From Psychromarinibacter halotolerans (GTDB lineage: Bacteria; Pseudomonadota; Alphaproteobacteria; Rhodobacterales; Rhodobacteraceae), in NCBI RefSeq assembly GCF_029168315.1, contig NZ_JARGYD010000009.1, forward strand, positions 115,446 through 179,445: a stretch of DNA of 64,000 bases. Reading direction: 5' to 3'. Position numbers and translations under genes: made by a program. Positions within the stretch are counted from its first letter, which is position 1. The number at the start of each line of letters is the position of its first letter. Below are positions 44,865 to 52,891 of this stretch, piece after piece. The notes under the pieces were generated by a model that had not been told where the DNA came from, ran no database searches, and saw only the letters and a list, made by a program, of their open reading frames with translations.

Positions 44865-45722
44865 ATGACCCAAGGCGCGCAGATCCTGACCTATAACTTG
44901 TTCGGCGAATCCACCGACCTGCCGGACGTGGTGCATTGCGAAACGATCGAGACGCGGTCGCGCCTGCACGACTGGGAATTCGCGCCGCACCGCCACGCCC
45001 GGCTGCATCAGGCGCTGTTCGTGGAGACCGGCGGCGGGCAGGCTTCGCTGGACGGCATGACGCTGGATCTGCGGCCGATGTGCCTGTTGAACGTGCCAAC
45101 CGGGCTGGTGCACGGGTTCCGATTTGCCCCGGGCACGGTGGGGCTGGTGGTGACACTGGCGGCGGAAATTCTGGACGAAAGCCTGCACCCGGCCGAGGGG
45201 CTGCGCCCCGTGCTGGCCCGCCCTGCCCTGATCGACGCCGATCCGGCGACCGTCGCCACCCTGCGCGCCATCGCCGCCGAGCATCCGGGACGGGGGTTCG
45301 CCCGGGCCCAGATCCTGCGGGCGCTTGCCGGAGAGTTACTTGGACGGATCGCACGGTCCCTGACCGACGAAAGCCCCGAAGACGCGGCAGGCGGCGGCGA
45401 CCTGCTGGACAGGTTCAGTGCGCTGCTGGACGCGCATTACGCGGATCACTGGAAGGTTGCGGACTATGCCAATGCGCTGGCGGTCAGCACGACACACCTT
45501 AGCCGCGTGGCGCGCGCCGCGACGGGGCGGCCCGCGACGGGCCTGATCGAAGAACGGCTGATCCGAGAGGCGCGGCGGAACCTTGTCTACACCAACCTGC
45601 CGGTGTCGACGGTCGCCTATGCGCTGGGGTTTTCGGACCCGGCCTATTTCAGCCGGGTCTTTTCGCGTGCCACCGGCCTGTCGCCGCGCGCCTTCCGGGC
45701 GCGGCTTCAGGATGGCAACTGA
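44865..45722 (+). CDS. pobR: AraC-family regulator, probable PobR
   Basis: This 285-residue regulator has an N-terminal cupin-like sensing domain (HDWEFAPHRHARLHQALFVETGGGQASLDG) and a C-terminal pair of AraC helix-turn-helices, with STVAYALGFSDPAYFSRVFSRATGLSPRAFR as the last one. Position divergent from pobA makes it the likely 4-hydroxybenzoate-responsive activator. I use ATG 44865 (TQGAQILTYNLFGE); an in-frame ATG at 44829 has a better purine-rich site but adds 12 residues unlike relatives. Confidence 0.9.
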   Translation: MTQGAQILTYNLFGESTDLPDVVHCETIETRSRLHDWEFAPHRHARLHQALFVETGGGQASLDGMTLDLRPMCLLNVPTGLVHGFRFAPGTVGLVVTLAAEILDESLHPAEGLRPVLARPALIDADPATVATLRAIAAEHPGRGFARAQILRALAGELLGRIARSLTDESPEDAAGGGDLLDRFSALLDAHYADHWKVADYANALAVSTTHLSRVARAATGRPATGLIEERLIREARRNLVYTNLPVSTVAYALGFSDPAYFSRVFSRATGLSPRAFRARLQDGN

Positions 45723-45782
45723 CAGGAATTTCCAGAAAGCCCTGTTAAACAGGACCTTCTAGAGGATCGTGATCGCCCCGGC

Positions 45783-46679
45783 TTAGAAGCCGACCGCGAT
45801 ATCCTCGGCGTCAAGGCCCAGACGCGCCCGCAGGTCCGCCGGAAGCAGGCGGGCCGACGCGATGCGCGGCAGCGGCATCTCGTCGATGGTGCGCTCTTCG
45901 CCACACAGCGCCTGATACTCGGCGAAGTTGTCGAACGCCCGGCGGCCGACGTTGTCGACATAGGTCTCGGCCGGGGTGCCGTTGGCGAGGATGACCTCGT
46001 GGTGGTCGGTCTCGACGTGGTAGTAGGTCACCTGCTCGGGCAGGTCCGCCATCGCGTCGAAACGGATCGTGGTGCCGTTGACCAGCGCGCCCGCGTTCAC
46101 CGCCATCCCATCAAGGATCAGCGCGTGGTCCGCCGTCAGCACCAGATCGGTGTGCGGAATGCCGTCGCCCAGTGCGCCAGCGGTCACGCGCACCGGCGCG
46201 AACTTTTCGGCCGGGGTGAACAGCTTGTGCACGGTCCGGCGGCCGACCCAAGTCACGGTCGCCTCGCCTTCGGGCGTCAGCACTCGGTCGCCCGGTTCCA
46301 GCGTCTCGACCGCGCGTTCACCGCCCGGCGCCGCGATCTGCGTGCCGGCGGCAAAGCAGGTCACGTTGTAGGCGTAGGGATTAATGGTATCGACGGTGAA
46401 GCTGTCGTTCTGTTCAACGTTCGGGTTGTTGGTGAAGAGGTAGTAGTTGCCAAATCCATCAAGGTCGAGAACAACGCCGACGTTCGCAATCGTTCCGACC
46501 ACTTCGAATACGCCTGACCCGAGGGCCTCAAAGGTATTGTCACCGACAAAAGTAAGTTCGTCCCCTAACCCGTCTTGGGAATCGACTAGTTCAAAGGACG
46601 CTGTGGTGGGACTACCGGTTGCGGTAAATGTCGTTCCATCGAAGGAACCTTGGAATAGCGTCGTAAAGCTCTGACTCAT
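45783..46679 (-). CDS. Hint-domain protein with compositionally distinct N-terminus
   Basis: This 298-residue protein has a Hedgehog/intein (Hint_2) domain from about 107 to 260: CFAAGTQIAAPGGERAVETLEPGDRVLTPEG begins it, followed by TADHALILDGMAVNAGALVNG and the block AETYVDNVGRRAFDNFAEY. Such domains are common at the end of roseobacter secreted proteins, and their self-processing is not proven. The first 105 residues are Thr/Gly/Asn-rich with beta-like repeats and resemble a secreted passenger. Codons in that part are visibly more A/T-rich than the Hint part and neighbours. No classical signal peptide is present; type I export is possible. Confidence 0.88.
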   Translation of the reverse strand: MSQSFTTLFQGSFDGTTFTATGSPTTASFELVDSQDGLGDELTFVGDNTFEALGSGVFEVVGTIANVGVVLDLDGFGNYYLFTNNPNVEQNDSFTVDTINPYAYNVTCFAAGTQIAAPGGERAVETLEPGDRVLTPEGEATVTWVGRRTVHKLFTPAEKFAPVRVTAGALGDGIPHTDLVLTADHALILDGMAVNAGALVNGTTIRFDAMADLPEQVTYYHVETDHHEVILANGTPAETYVDNVGRRAFDNFAEYQALCGEERTIDEMPLPRIASARLLPADLRARLGLDAEDIAVGF

Positions 46680-46800
46680 TGGGCTGCCCTGCCTCTGGTT
46701 TGAATTTACAACCGGACATTGCGTTGCAGAATATAACTTATCAAGATTTTTTCCGGACGGCTTTTGACACCCGAGGGATCAGGGGACTTCGCGACACACA

Positions 46801-47499
46801 TCAGCCCAATCTGTTGGCAGCCAACCAATCCGTCATTGCCGTCACCACCGCGCCGGGCTTCTCGAACGGCAGGAAATGCCCGGCGCCGTCGACCACCACG
46901 ACATCGGACGGCCCCGACACCATCCGGGCGATCTCGCGGTGCTGCGGCTCGGGGCTCCAGACGTCTTCGTCACCGACCAGCAACAGTACCGGACAGGTCA
47001 CGTCGCCCAGCGAAGCACCCGCGTCAGGGCGACCGATCAGGGCCCCGATCTGGCGGGCGTGCACCTCGGGCCCGCAGGCGGCGGCCATGTCGGTCAGCTC
47101 GCCCATCAGACCGGCATTCCCGTGATGCGACGCGCCCACCATCGGCGGCAGCCATGCCTTGACCATCGCGGCCATGTCGGCGCGGCCCTCGGCCACCTTC
47201 GCCTCGCGCTTGGCCCGCTCGCCTTCGGCCAGCGCGTTGTGTCCCGTGTCGGCCAGAACCAGCCCCGCCATCCGCGCGGGCGCCAGCCGCGCCATCTCCA
47301 TCGACACGCGCCCGCCCATCGAGTGCCCCACCGGGATCACCGGCCCGTCGGCCAGCGCAAGCGCGCTTTCAGCCATCGCGGTGATGCTGTTCTGCGTGGT
47401 CACGTCGGCGATCACGAAATCGCCCCCCACCCCTTCGGCCACCTCGCGCCAGACGCGGGCATCGGACAGCAGTCCGGGAACATAGATCAGAGTTGTCAT
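46801..47499 (-). CDS. alpha/beta hydrolase
   Basis: This 232-residue protein has the alpha/beta hydrolase fold: start MTTLIYVPGLLSDARVWREVAE, nucleophile elbow GHSMGG with the serine near residue 80, acid in VGDEDVWSPEPQ, and His in DGAGHFLPFEKP. It sits downstream of the divergent ligAB pair on the same strand, behind a terminator (47511-47547), so it may be partly co-expressed. An esterase for an aromatic ester feeding the pathway is conceivable, but no substrate can be named. Confidence 0.9.
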   Translation of the reverse strand: MTTLIYVPGLLSDARVWREVAEGVGGDFVIADVTTQNSITAMAESALALADGPVIPVGHSMGGRVSMEMARLAPARMAGLVLADTGHNALAEGERAKREAKVAEGRADMAAMVKAWLPPMVGASHHGNAGLMGELTDMAAACGPEVHARQIGALIGRPDAGASLGDVTCPVLLLVGDEDVWSPEPQHREIARMVSGPSDVVVVDGAGHFLPFEKPGAVVTAMTDWLAANRLG

Positions 47500-47510
47500 G
47501 GGGGGTCTCC

Positions 47511-47547
47511 TCGCAAAGACAAAGGCCCCGGCGCTGCCGCCGGGGCC
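47511..47547 (-). terminator. terminator after the ligAB-like pair
   Basis: On the minus strand, GGCCCCGGCG-GCAG-CGCCGGGGCC (10 bp, perfect) is followed by TTTGTCTTT. It separates the ligB-like gene from the alpha/beta hydrolase. Confidence 0.88.
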
Positions 47548-47567
47548 CTTCCGTCACATGACATCTA

Positions 47568-48416
47568 TCAGGCCGCGCATTCCAGCAAAAGCGTCCCCGC
47601 GGCGGTGTTCGAGATCGGAATGTGATAGTTCCGCGTGATCTCTGTCACGTCGTCACCCAGCGCCCCGCGCATCATCATCCACATCAGGAACTCGGTCCCC
47701 TGCGCACCGGCCTTCTCGACCAGCTCCATCCGGGTGATCTTGGTCAGTTCCTCGGGGTTCGAGACAATGTTTTCAAGGCAGTACTGGTCGAATTCCTTGT
47801 TGATGAAACCTGCACGCTCGCCATCCAACTGGTGCGACAACCCGCCGGTGCCAAGGATGACGATCTTCGCGTCCTCGGGGAACGACCGCAGCGCACGGCC
47901 CAGCGCCTTGCCGAAATCCAAAGCCCGTTTCAGCGTCGGGATCGGGTGCTGCACCGTGTTGGCGCTGATCGGCACCGCGCGCGGCATGTCGGGGTTGTTC
48001 GGCGCCCCCGGCCAGAACAGCTGCATCGGCACCACGAAACCGTGGTCCACCGCCAGTTCCTGACACGAGGTGATGTCGAATTCGTCCGCCACCATGCTTT
48101 CGATGATGTGCCAGCTTAGCTCGGGCGCGCCAGGGAACGGCGGCAGCGAGGGCAGGCCCCAGCCTTCGTCCTCGTTGCGGTATTCGTGCGCCGCGCCGAT
48201 GGCGAATGTCGGCATCCGGTCAAGGAAGAAGCCCAGCCCGTGGTCGTTGTAGATGTTGATCACATAGTCGGGCTTCGTCTCTTTGATCCACGCATGGACC
48301 TTGGGATAGCCGTCGAAGAAGGGCTTCCAGTACGGATCGTCGTACATTTCCTTCTGGATCGCGTTGCCCACCGCCGGGATATGAGAGGTGGTGATGCCGC
48401 CAAGTACCTTTGCCAT
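47568..48416 (-). CDS. LigB-type class III extradiol dioxygenase, beta subunit (divergent copy)
   Basis: This 282-residue subunit carries the iron and cleaves a catecholic ring. Ligands expected by comparison with LigB are the His in TTSHIPAVG (residue 12), the His in NIYNDHG and the Glu in GTEFLMW; the catalytic His is in GTGGLSHQL. The start MAKVLGG, YDDPYWKPFF, MVADEFD and GERAGFINKEFD resemble gallate dioxygenases (GalA/DesB) more than LigB, whereas the copy at 56.4 kb looks like a standard protocatechuate enzyme. Gallate, protocatechuate or a methylated gallate are all possible substrates. Its gene follows the alpha-subunit gene by 12 bp. Confidence 0.85.
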   Translation of the reverse strand: MAKVLGGITTSHIPAVGNAIQKEMYDDPYWKPFFDGYPKVHAWIKETKPDYVINIYNDHGLGFFLDRMPTFAIGAAHEYRNEDEGWGLPSLPPFPGAPELSWHIIESMVADEFDITSCQELAVDHGFVVPMQLFWPGAPNNPDMPRAVPISANTVQHPIPTLKRALDFGKALGRALRSFPEDAKIVILGTGGLSHQLDGERAGFINKEFDQYCLENIVSNPEELTKITRMELVEKAGAQGTEFLMWMMMRGALGDDVTEITRNYHIPISNTAAGTLLLECAA

Positions 48417-48428
48417 TGTAGCCTCTCC

Positions 48429-48785
48429 TTATGCCTGGCTTTGCAGGAAGTCCTGAAATTCCTCGGTGGTGCGCCCGGTCTGGAGGCCGCCCACGTCCTG
48501 AACCGACAGCTTGAAGATCCCGGCCAGCTTGGCGAGGTAGTAGATGTTGCCGCCTTCCTCGATCATCTGCAGGATGTTGCGGCTGCGGATGGCGGCTTTC
48601 TGACCCTCGGTCAGGCCGTATTTCGTCATCCAGCCTTCTTCATCCGCCTTGAACCCTTCGCGGTTCTCGGCGCGGTTGAAGTCATAGCACATCTTGTTCA
48701 GCGCATAGCCCTTCATGGCCTGCTTGCCGTCGAAGATCGTCGTTCCGGGGATGTCGATGTGATAGTCGTAGCCGGGTTGGTCCAT
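48429..48785 (-). CDS. LigA-type extradiol dioxygenase, alpha subunit (divergent copy)
   Basis: This 118-residue small subunit closes over the active site of the LigB partner. It has IPGTTIFDGKQAMKGYALNKMCYDF, then AENREGFKADEEGWMTKYGLTEGQKAAI and MIEEGGNIYYLAKLAGIF, all typical of LigA. In GalA-type gallate dioxygenases this domain is fused to the C-terminus of the large subunit; here it is separate. ATG at 48785 follows CAGGAGGAGATC. An FNR-type box lies 63 bp upstream, and an inverted repeat (48818-48832) lies between. Confidence 0.9.
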   Translation of the reverse strand: MDQPGYDYHIDIPGTTIFDGKQAMKGYALNKMCYDFNRAENREGFKADEEGWMTKYGLTEGQKAAIRSRNILQMIEEGGNIYYLAKLAGIFKLSVQDVGGLQTGRTTEEFQDFLQSQA

Positions 48786-48817
48786 GATCTCCTCCTGTGT
48801 CACTCCGGGCGTCGCGC

Positions 48818-48832
48818 CTGTGTCGCACACAG
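48818..48832. promoter_or_regulatory. inverted repeat CTGTGT-N3-ACACAG
   Basis: A perfect 6-bp-arm inverted repeat lies 33 bp upstream of the divergent ligA-like gene. The half CCTGTGTC recurs at 48794-48801, 23 bp closer to the gene. This is a candidate operator for an unidentified pathway regulator. Confidence 0.45.
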
Positions 48833-48847
48833 CCCCGAGCGGAAGGT

Positions 48848-48861
48848 TTGATGTGGATCAA
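48848..48861. promoter_or_regulatory. FNR/CRP-type box TTGAT-N4-ATCAA
   Basis: TTGAT-GTGG-ATCAA is a perfect match to the FNR (FnrL) consensus of Rhodobacterales. It lies 63 bp upstream of the divergent ligA-like start and about 210 bp upstream of the gene at 49074. The first is the more likely target; activation or repression cannot be decided without the transcription start. Confidence 0.65.
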
Positions 48862-49073
48862 ACAAGGGTCGCGCCGGTCGCAGATCGAATAGAAGGGTCG
48901 CAAAACTTATAGGTAAGGCGCCCCTTCGGCTGTCCCCGGTTTGCCGGGCTTAGGCCGGGACCGGACCGGAACCGGGCCGAGGGCCTCTAAACAAATTCGT
49001 GACACTGCATATATAAATTGCCCCGCCGCAGCCCGACCTGTACCGTAGCGTCAGCCATCGAAGGACCATCGCC

Positions 49074-49649
49074 ATGCACCGCACCCTCCGTTTCCCCACC
49101 CTACTCGCGGCCCTGCTGATCCTGCTTCCGCTCGCCTCTGCCGCGCAGATGTTTGGACACGGCGGCGGCATGGGCCACGGCCACGGCGCGGACGGCACAG
49201 GGCACGACATGGTGAACATGCCGGGCCTGCAGGGCCAGAACGCGACGCCGGAGGAAAGCACCGAGCTGGCGGTAATGTTCCGCAACTTCCACACCATCAC
49301 CCGCGACGTCACCAACCTGCCGAACGGCATCCGCACCGTGACCCGATCTTCCGATCCAGAGGTGATGGACGTTCTGGTCAGCCATGTCGTGGGGATGATT
49401 GGGCGGGTCGAGGCGGCGGACGACCCGCAGATCTTCATTCAAAGCCCAACGCTGGACATCTTCTTCGAACGTGGCGACCGGATCGAGACCGAGATCGAGG
49501 TCACCGACGACGGCATCGTCGTGGTCCAGACCTCGGACGATCCGGAATTGGTCGCGGCCATGCACACCCACGCGGCCGAGGTCTCTGCCATGGCCGACCA
49601 CGGCATGCAGGCGGTGCACGAAATGATGATGACCCGCGCCGCGAACTGA
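49074..49649 (+). CDS. His/Met-rich periplasmic protein
   Basis: This 191-residue protein has a Sec signal peptide (residues 1-23, cleavage after ASA). A short His/Gly/Met-rich stretch follows (MFGHGGGMGHGHGADGTGHDM), which suggests metal binding. The rest (VMFRNFHTITRDVTNLPNGIRTVTRSSDPEVMD and HTHAAEVSAMADHGMQAVHEMMM) resembles an unnamed proteobacterial family. Copper or another soft metal is a reasonable guess only. It is a single gene, divergent from the ligAB-like pair. Confidence 0.82.
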   Translation: MHRTLRFPTLLAALLILLPLASAAQMFGHGGGMGHGHGADGTGHDMVNMPGLQGQNATPEESTELAVMFRNFHTITRDVTNLPNGIRTVTRSSDPEVMDVLVSHVVGMIGRVEAADDPQIFIQSPTLDIFFERGDRIETEIEVTDDGIVVVQTSDDPELVAAMHTHAAEVSAMADHGMQAVHEMMMTRAAN

Positions 49650-49689
49650 CACCCGCCCGGTCGGCCGGGACGCCTGTTCGGCAGCGTAG

Positions 49690-49708
49690 GGTGGGTTTCC
49701 AACCCACC
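49690..49708. repeat. palindromic intergenic element
   Basis: GGTGGGTT-TCC-AACCCACC, preceded by GTAG, is an 8-bp-arm hairpin of a kind often repeated between genes in proteobacterial genomes. Only one copy is seen in this window. Confidence 0.45.
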
Positions 49709-49719
49709 GCCCCCCAAAG

Positions 49720-49752
49720 AAAAAGGGCGCCGCGACCCCGGCCGCAGCGCCC
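49720..49752 (-). terminator. terminator of the galB-ligK-galD-ligI-SDR unit
   Basis: On the minus strand, GGGCGC-t-GCG pairs with CGC-g-GCGCCC and is followed by TTTTTCTTT. It lies 19 bp after the stop of the SDR gene. Confidence 0.85.
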
Positions 49753-49771
49753 CCGGACATGGCCCTGTGCC

Positions 49772-50536
49772 TTAGACAGAAACGGCGCCGCCGCCCCCGT
49801 CGATGCGATAGTAAGCGCCGGTGATGAAGCTGGCCTTGTCGCTGGACAGGAACAGCATCAGGTCGGCGATCTCGTCCGCCTCGGCGTAGCGGCCCAGCGG
49901 CACGCTGGATTCGAAGGTCTCGCGCGCGTTCTCCGACCCGCTCGCGGTGGCGTTCTCTTCGATCGAGCGCATCATCTGCGTGTCGACCCCGGACGGACAG
50001 ACGGCATTCACACGGATGTTGTCGCCCGCCACCTCAAGCGCCACGGACTTGTTGATCCCGATCACGGCGTGCTTCGACGCGACATAGGCGCTCATCCCCG
50101 GCGCCCCCAACAGGCCACCATTGGACGCGGTGTTCACGATGGCGCCGCCGCCCTGCTTTTTCATCTGCGCGACGACATGCTTCAAGCCCAGCGCGACACC
50201 GATCACGTTGATGTCCAGCACCTTGCGATAGTTGTCGACGGTCTGATCGGTGATCGGCTTGAAGTCACCGTTGATGCCGGCGTTGTTCACGAACACGTCG
50301 ATCCGGCCGAATGCCTCGACCGTCTTCGCGACATAGTCCTTCACGTCGTCTTCGTTCGACACGTCCGCCGACAGCAACAGCGCACCGTCCATGTCGCCCG
50401 CCGCCTGTTCCAGCGCGTCCTGCTTCAGATCGACCAGCGCGACCTTCGCGCCTTCGGCCGCGTATTTCCGCGCCGCAGCCAGTCCGATGCCGCCAGCAGC
50501 GCCGGTGATCAGTACAACCTTGTCCTTGAAATCCAT
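49772..50536 (-). CDS. short-chain dehydrogenase/reductase
   Basis: This 254-residue SDR has the NAD(P) motif TGAAGGIGLAAA (residues 10-21), NNAG (near 86), catalytic Ser in ASNGG, and YVASK (Tyr/Lys). The Asp in VALVDLKQD after the second strand points to NAD rather than NADP. It is the last gene before a terminator, 217 bp after ligI, and may have its own promoter with an inverted repeat at 50557-50572. A role in side-chain oxidation of an aromatic substrate is possible but not shown. Confidence 0.92.
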   Translation of the reverse strand: MDFKDKVVLITGAAGGIGLAAARKYAAEGAKVALVDLKQDALEQAAGDMDGALLLSADVSNEDDVKDYVAKTVEAFGRIDVFVNNAGINGDFKPITDQTVDNYRKVLDINVIGVALGLKHVVAQMKKQGGGAIVNTASNGGLLGAPGMSAYVASKHAVIGINKSVALEVAGDNIRVNAVCPSGVDTQMMRSIEENATASGSENARETFESSVPLGRYAEADEIADLMLFLSSDKASFITGAYYRIDGGGGAVSV

Positions 50537-50556
50537 TGGGATGCTCCTTCTGTATG

Positions 50557-50572
50557 CAATGGAATACCATTG
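50557..50572. promoter_or_regulatory. inverted repeat CAATGG-AATA-CCATTG
   Basis: A perfect 6-bp-arm inverted repeat lies 20 bp upstream of the SDR start. The core TGG-AATA-CCA resembles operators of FCD-type GntR regulators; such a regulator gene is at 59362-60138. The link is inference. Confidence 0.5.
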
Positions 50573-50752
50573 ACTTAACACCCATGTAGGAGCGAATTTC
50601 CCAAATACGACAACGCCTTGGACGCCGCGCGCTCACCTTTCCGTGCGCTGCCTGCACGTCAGGTGGGCACACACGCCCGGAACGCGAACGGGGCGCCGCA
50701 GCCTTCGCCACGACGCCCCGCCAAACCTGTTCGCGAACCGGACCGCGCCGGA

Positions 50753-51652
50753 TCAGCGCGCCCAGTACAGCCGCATCGGGTTGTCCACCAGAAGCTTCTG
50801 CTGCAACTCGGGCGTGGTCGCGATCTTCGGAATGAAATCGACCAGCACGCCGTCATCGGGCATGTGCGATTTCATGTTCGGATGCGGCCAGTCGGTCCCG
50901 GACAGCACGCGGTCGGGGAACGTCTCGACGATCAGCTTCGCGAAGGGGATCACGTCGGCATAGCCGGTGTCCGGCCCGTCCTCGGACAGCCGTTCCGGGC
51001 AGGTCACCTTGGACCAGATCGTCGGCACGTCTTCCATCAGTTGCACGAAACGCTGGAAGTCCGGGTGATCCACGCCCTTCGACACGTCGGGCCGGCCCAT
51101 GTGGTCGACCACGATGACGGTGGGCAGCTGCTTGAGGAACGGGATCAGCTCTTCCAGATCCTGCGCCTCGAAATAGACGACGATGTGCCAGTCCAGCTTG
51201 GCGATCTTCTCGGCGATGCCCAGAAAGACCTCTTTCGGCGTGGAGTCCACCAGCCGCTTGACGAAGTTGAACCGCACGCCGCGCACGCCGGCCGCGTCCA
51301 TCTCTTCCAGCTCTTCCATCGTGATGTCCGGCCCGACGGTCGCGATGCCGCGCGCCAAATCGCCCGCAGTGCGGCAGGCGTCGACCATCGCGCGGTTGTC
51401 CTTGCCGTGGCAGGTCGCCTGCACGATCACGTTGCGCGAAAACCCGAGATGGTCGCGCAGCGCGTAAAGCTGGTCCTTGCCCGCGTCGCAGGGCGTGTAC
51501 TTGCGCTCGGGCGCGAAGGGGAACTCGTCCTTCGGGCCGAAGACGTGGCAATGCGCGTCCACCGCGCCTTCGGGCAGCTTGAAATCGGGTTTCTTCGGGT
51601 TCGGATGGAACACCAGCCAGTCGGGATCCATCACCTGTACCTCGTCGCTCAT
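50753..51652 (-). CDS. ligI: 2-pyrone-4,6-dicarboxylate lactonase
   Basis: LigI (299 residues), an amidohydrolase-superfamily enzyme, hydrolyses 2-pyrone-4,6-dicarboxylate to 4-oxalomesaconate. Visible motifs are GAVDAHCHVFGP near residue 30 (the HxH pair), VVDHMGRPD, and SGTDWPHPN with the catalytic Asp near 245. The start overlaps the galD stop by 4 nt, so the two are translationally coupled. It acts directly after LigC, encoded at 57.4 kb. Confidence 0.95.
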   Translation of the reverse strand: MSDEVQVMDPDWLVFHPNPKKPDFKLPEGAVDAHCHVFGPKDEFPFAPERKYTPCDAGKDQLYALRDHLGFSRNVIVQATCHGKDNRAMVDACRTAGDLARGIATVGPDITMEELEEMDAAGVRGVRFNFVKRLVDSTPKEVFLGIAEKIAKLDWHIVVYFEAQDLEELIPFLKQLPTVIVVDHMGRPDVSKGVDHPDFQRFVQLMEDVPTIWSKVTCPERLSEDGPDTGYADVIPFAKLIVETFPDRVLSGTDWPHPNMKSHMPDDGVLVDFIPKIATTPELQQKLLVDNPMRLYWAR

Positions 51653-52704
51653 GCGAACACCTCTCCGTCCATAAGTTTCCGTGCGGTCCGCAGGATCGCC
51701 GCCGAGGCGACCGCGCCGCTGTCATCCAGTTTCGCCACGACGCTCATCTCGCCGGTGGGATGCTCCACCGACAGCGTCCGCTCGGCCCCCTCGCCGCGCG
51801 CGGCAAGGTCATAGGCGGGCGAGCCCTCGGTCAGGCAGGCTGTCGCGACCGAGACCGCGCCAAGCACGCCGATGGTCTTGTGGCAGCGGTGCGGGATGAA
51901 CGTGCGCGTCGCGATCGCCCCGCCGTTCCGGGGCGCGCTGACCATCGTCATCTTCGGCACCGACTTCTCGGCCACGTCGCCAAGGTTCATCATCGGCCCG
52001 CAGGCCAGCCGGATCGTCTCCAGCTTGGCGCGCAAGTCCTCGTTCGCCTCAAGCTCCTCCGGCGTCTCCTCGCCCGAGATCCCCATGTCCGAGGCCCGCA
52101 TCACCACGCAGGGCATCCCGTTGTCGATCATCGTGACCTCGACACCCTCGACGGTATCGCAAGGATTGCCCGTGGGCAGCAGCGCGCCGCAGGACGACCC
52201 GGCGGTGTCCTTGAACTCGCACGGCACCGGCGCCGCCGTTCCCGGCACGCCGTCGATCTTCGCGTCACCGGCATAGGACACGACGCCGCCGGGGGTCTTC
52301 ACCACCTCGACCGCGACCTGCCCGGTGTTTTCCATGAAGATGGCGACCGGCGTCTCGCCGTCCTGCGCATCGACCAGCCCCCGCTCGATGGCGAAGGGCC
52401 CGACACCGGCAAGGATATTGCCGCAGTTCTGCGCGTCGGTGACGATCGGCTTGTCCACGAAAACCTGCAGGAACAGATAGTCGACATCGACCCCGTCCCG
52501 CTCGGACCGCTTCACCACCGCGACCTTCGACGTCAGCGGATCGGATCCGCCCATCCCGTCGATCTGCCGCACATCCGGCGACCCCATGATCCGCAAAAGG
52601 AACGCATCGCGCTCCCCCGCGTCGGCAGGCAGGTCATCGGCCAGGAAATACCCGCCCTTCGAGGTCCCGCCCCGCATCCACATGCAGCGCACGCCGTCAG
52701 TCAT
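51649..52704 (-). CDS. galD: 4-oxalomesaconate tautomerase (PrpF family)
   Basis: This 351-residue protein is of the PrpF/GalD/LigU isomerase family, which converts between tautomers/double-bond isomers of 4-oxalomesaconate. Family marks are CMWMRGGTSKGGYFLADDLP at the start, GMGGSDPLTSKVAVV, QNCGNILAGVGPFAIE and the later NGMPCVVM. Its place between ligK and ligI fits the meta-cleavage pathway rather than methylcitrate metabolism. ATG at 52704; the upstream open frame through the hairpin region is not coding. Confidence 0.92.
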   Translation of the reverse strand: MTDGVRCMWMRGGTSKGGYFLADDLPADAGERDAFLLRIMGSPDVRQIDGMGGSDPLTSKVAVVKRSERDGVDVDYLFLQVFVDKPIVTDAQNCGNILAGVGPFAIERGLVDAQDGETPVAIFMENTGQVAVEVVKTPGGVVSYAGDAKIDGVPGTAAPVPCEFKDTAGSSCGALLPTGNPCDTVEGVEVTMIDNGMPCVVMRASDMGISGEETPEELEANEDLRAKLETIRLACGPMMNLGDVAEKSVPKMTMVSAPRNGGAIATRTFIPHRCHKTIGVLGAVSVATACLTEGSPAYDLAARGEGAERTLSVEHPTGEMSVVAKLDDSGAVASAAILRTARKLMDGEVFA

Positions 52705-52840
52705 CCGTCTCTCCTCGACCCATTCGTCCACCGGGGCTCCGCCCGGTCCCGCCTCGGATGGTCCCCCGAGACGGTCCGCCGCGTCGCGGACCGGCGATCC
52801 CCCTCCCGCTTCTTCTCTTTCCAAGTACCTTGGGGGGTCC

Positions 52841-52883
52841 GGGGGGCAAAGCCCCCCGCCCCGGTCGCCGCCCAAAGGCGGCG
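52841..52883. repeat. two tandem hairpins between ligK and galD
   Basis: GGGGGGC-AAA-GCCCCCC (52841-52857) and CGCCGCC-CAAA-GGCGGCG (52866-52883) lie back to back in the 187-bp gap between ligK and galD. The first, preceded by TTGGGGGGTCC, resembles an intergenic repeat common in Rhodobacterales. They may protect or partly terminate the mRNA within the operon. Confidence 0.6.
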
Positions 52884-52891
52884 AACCCGGA

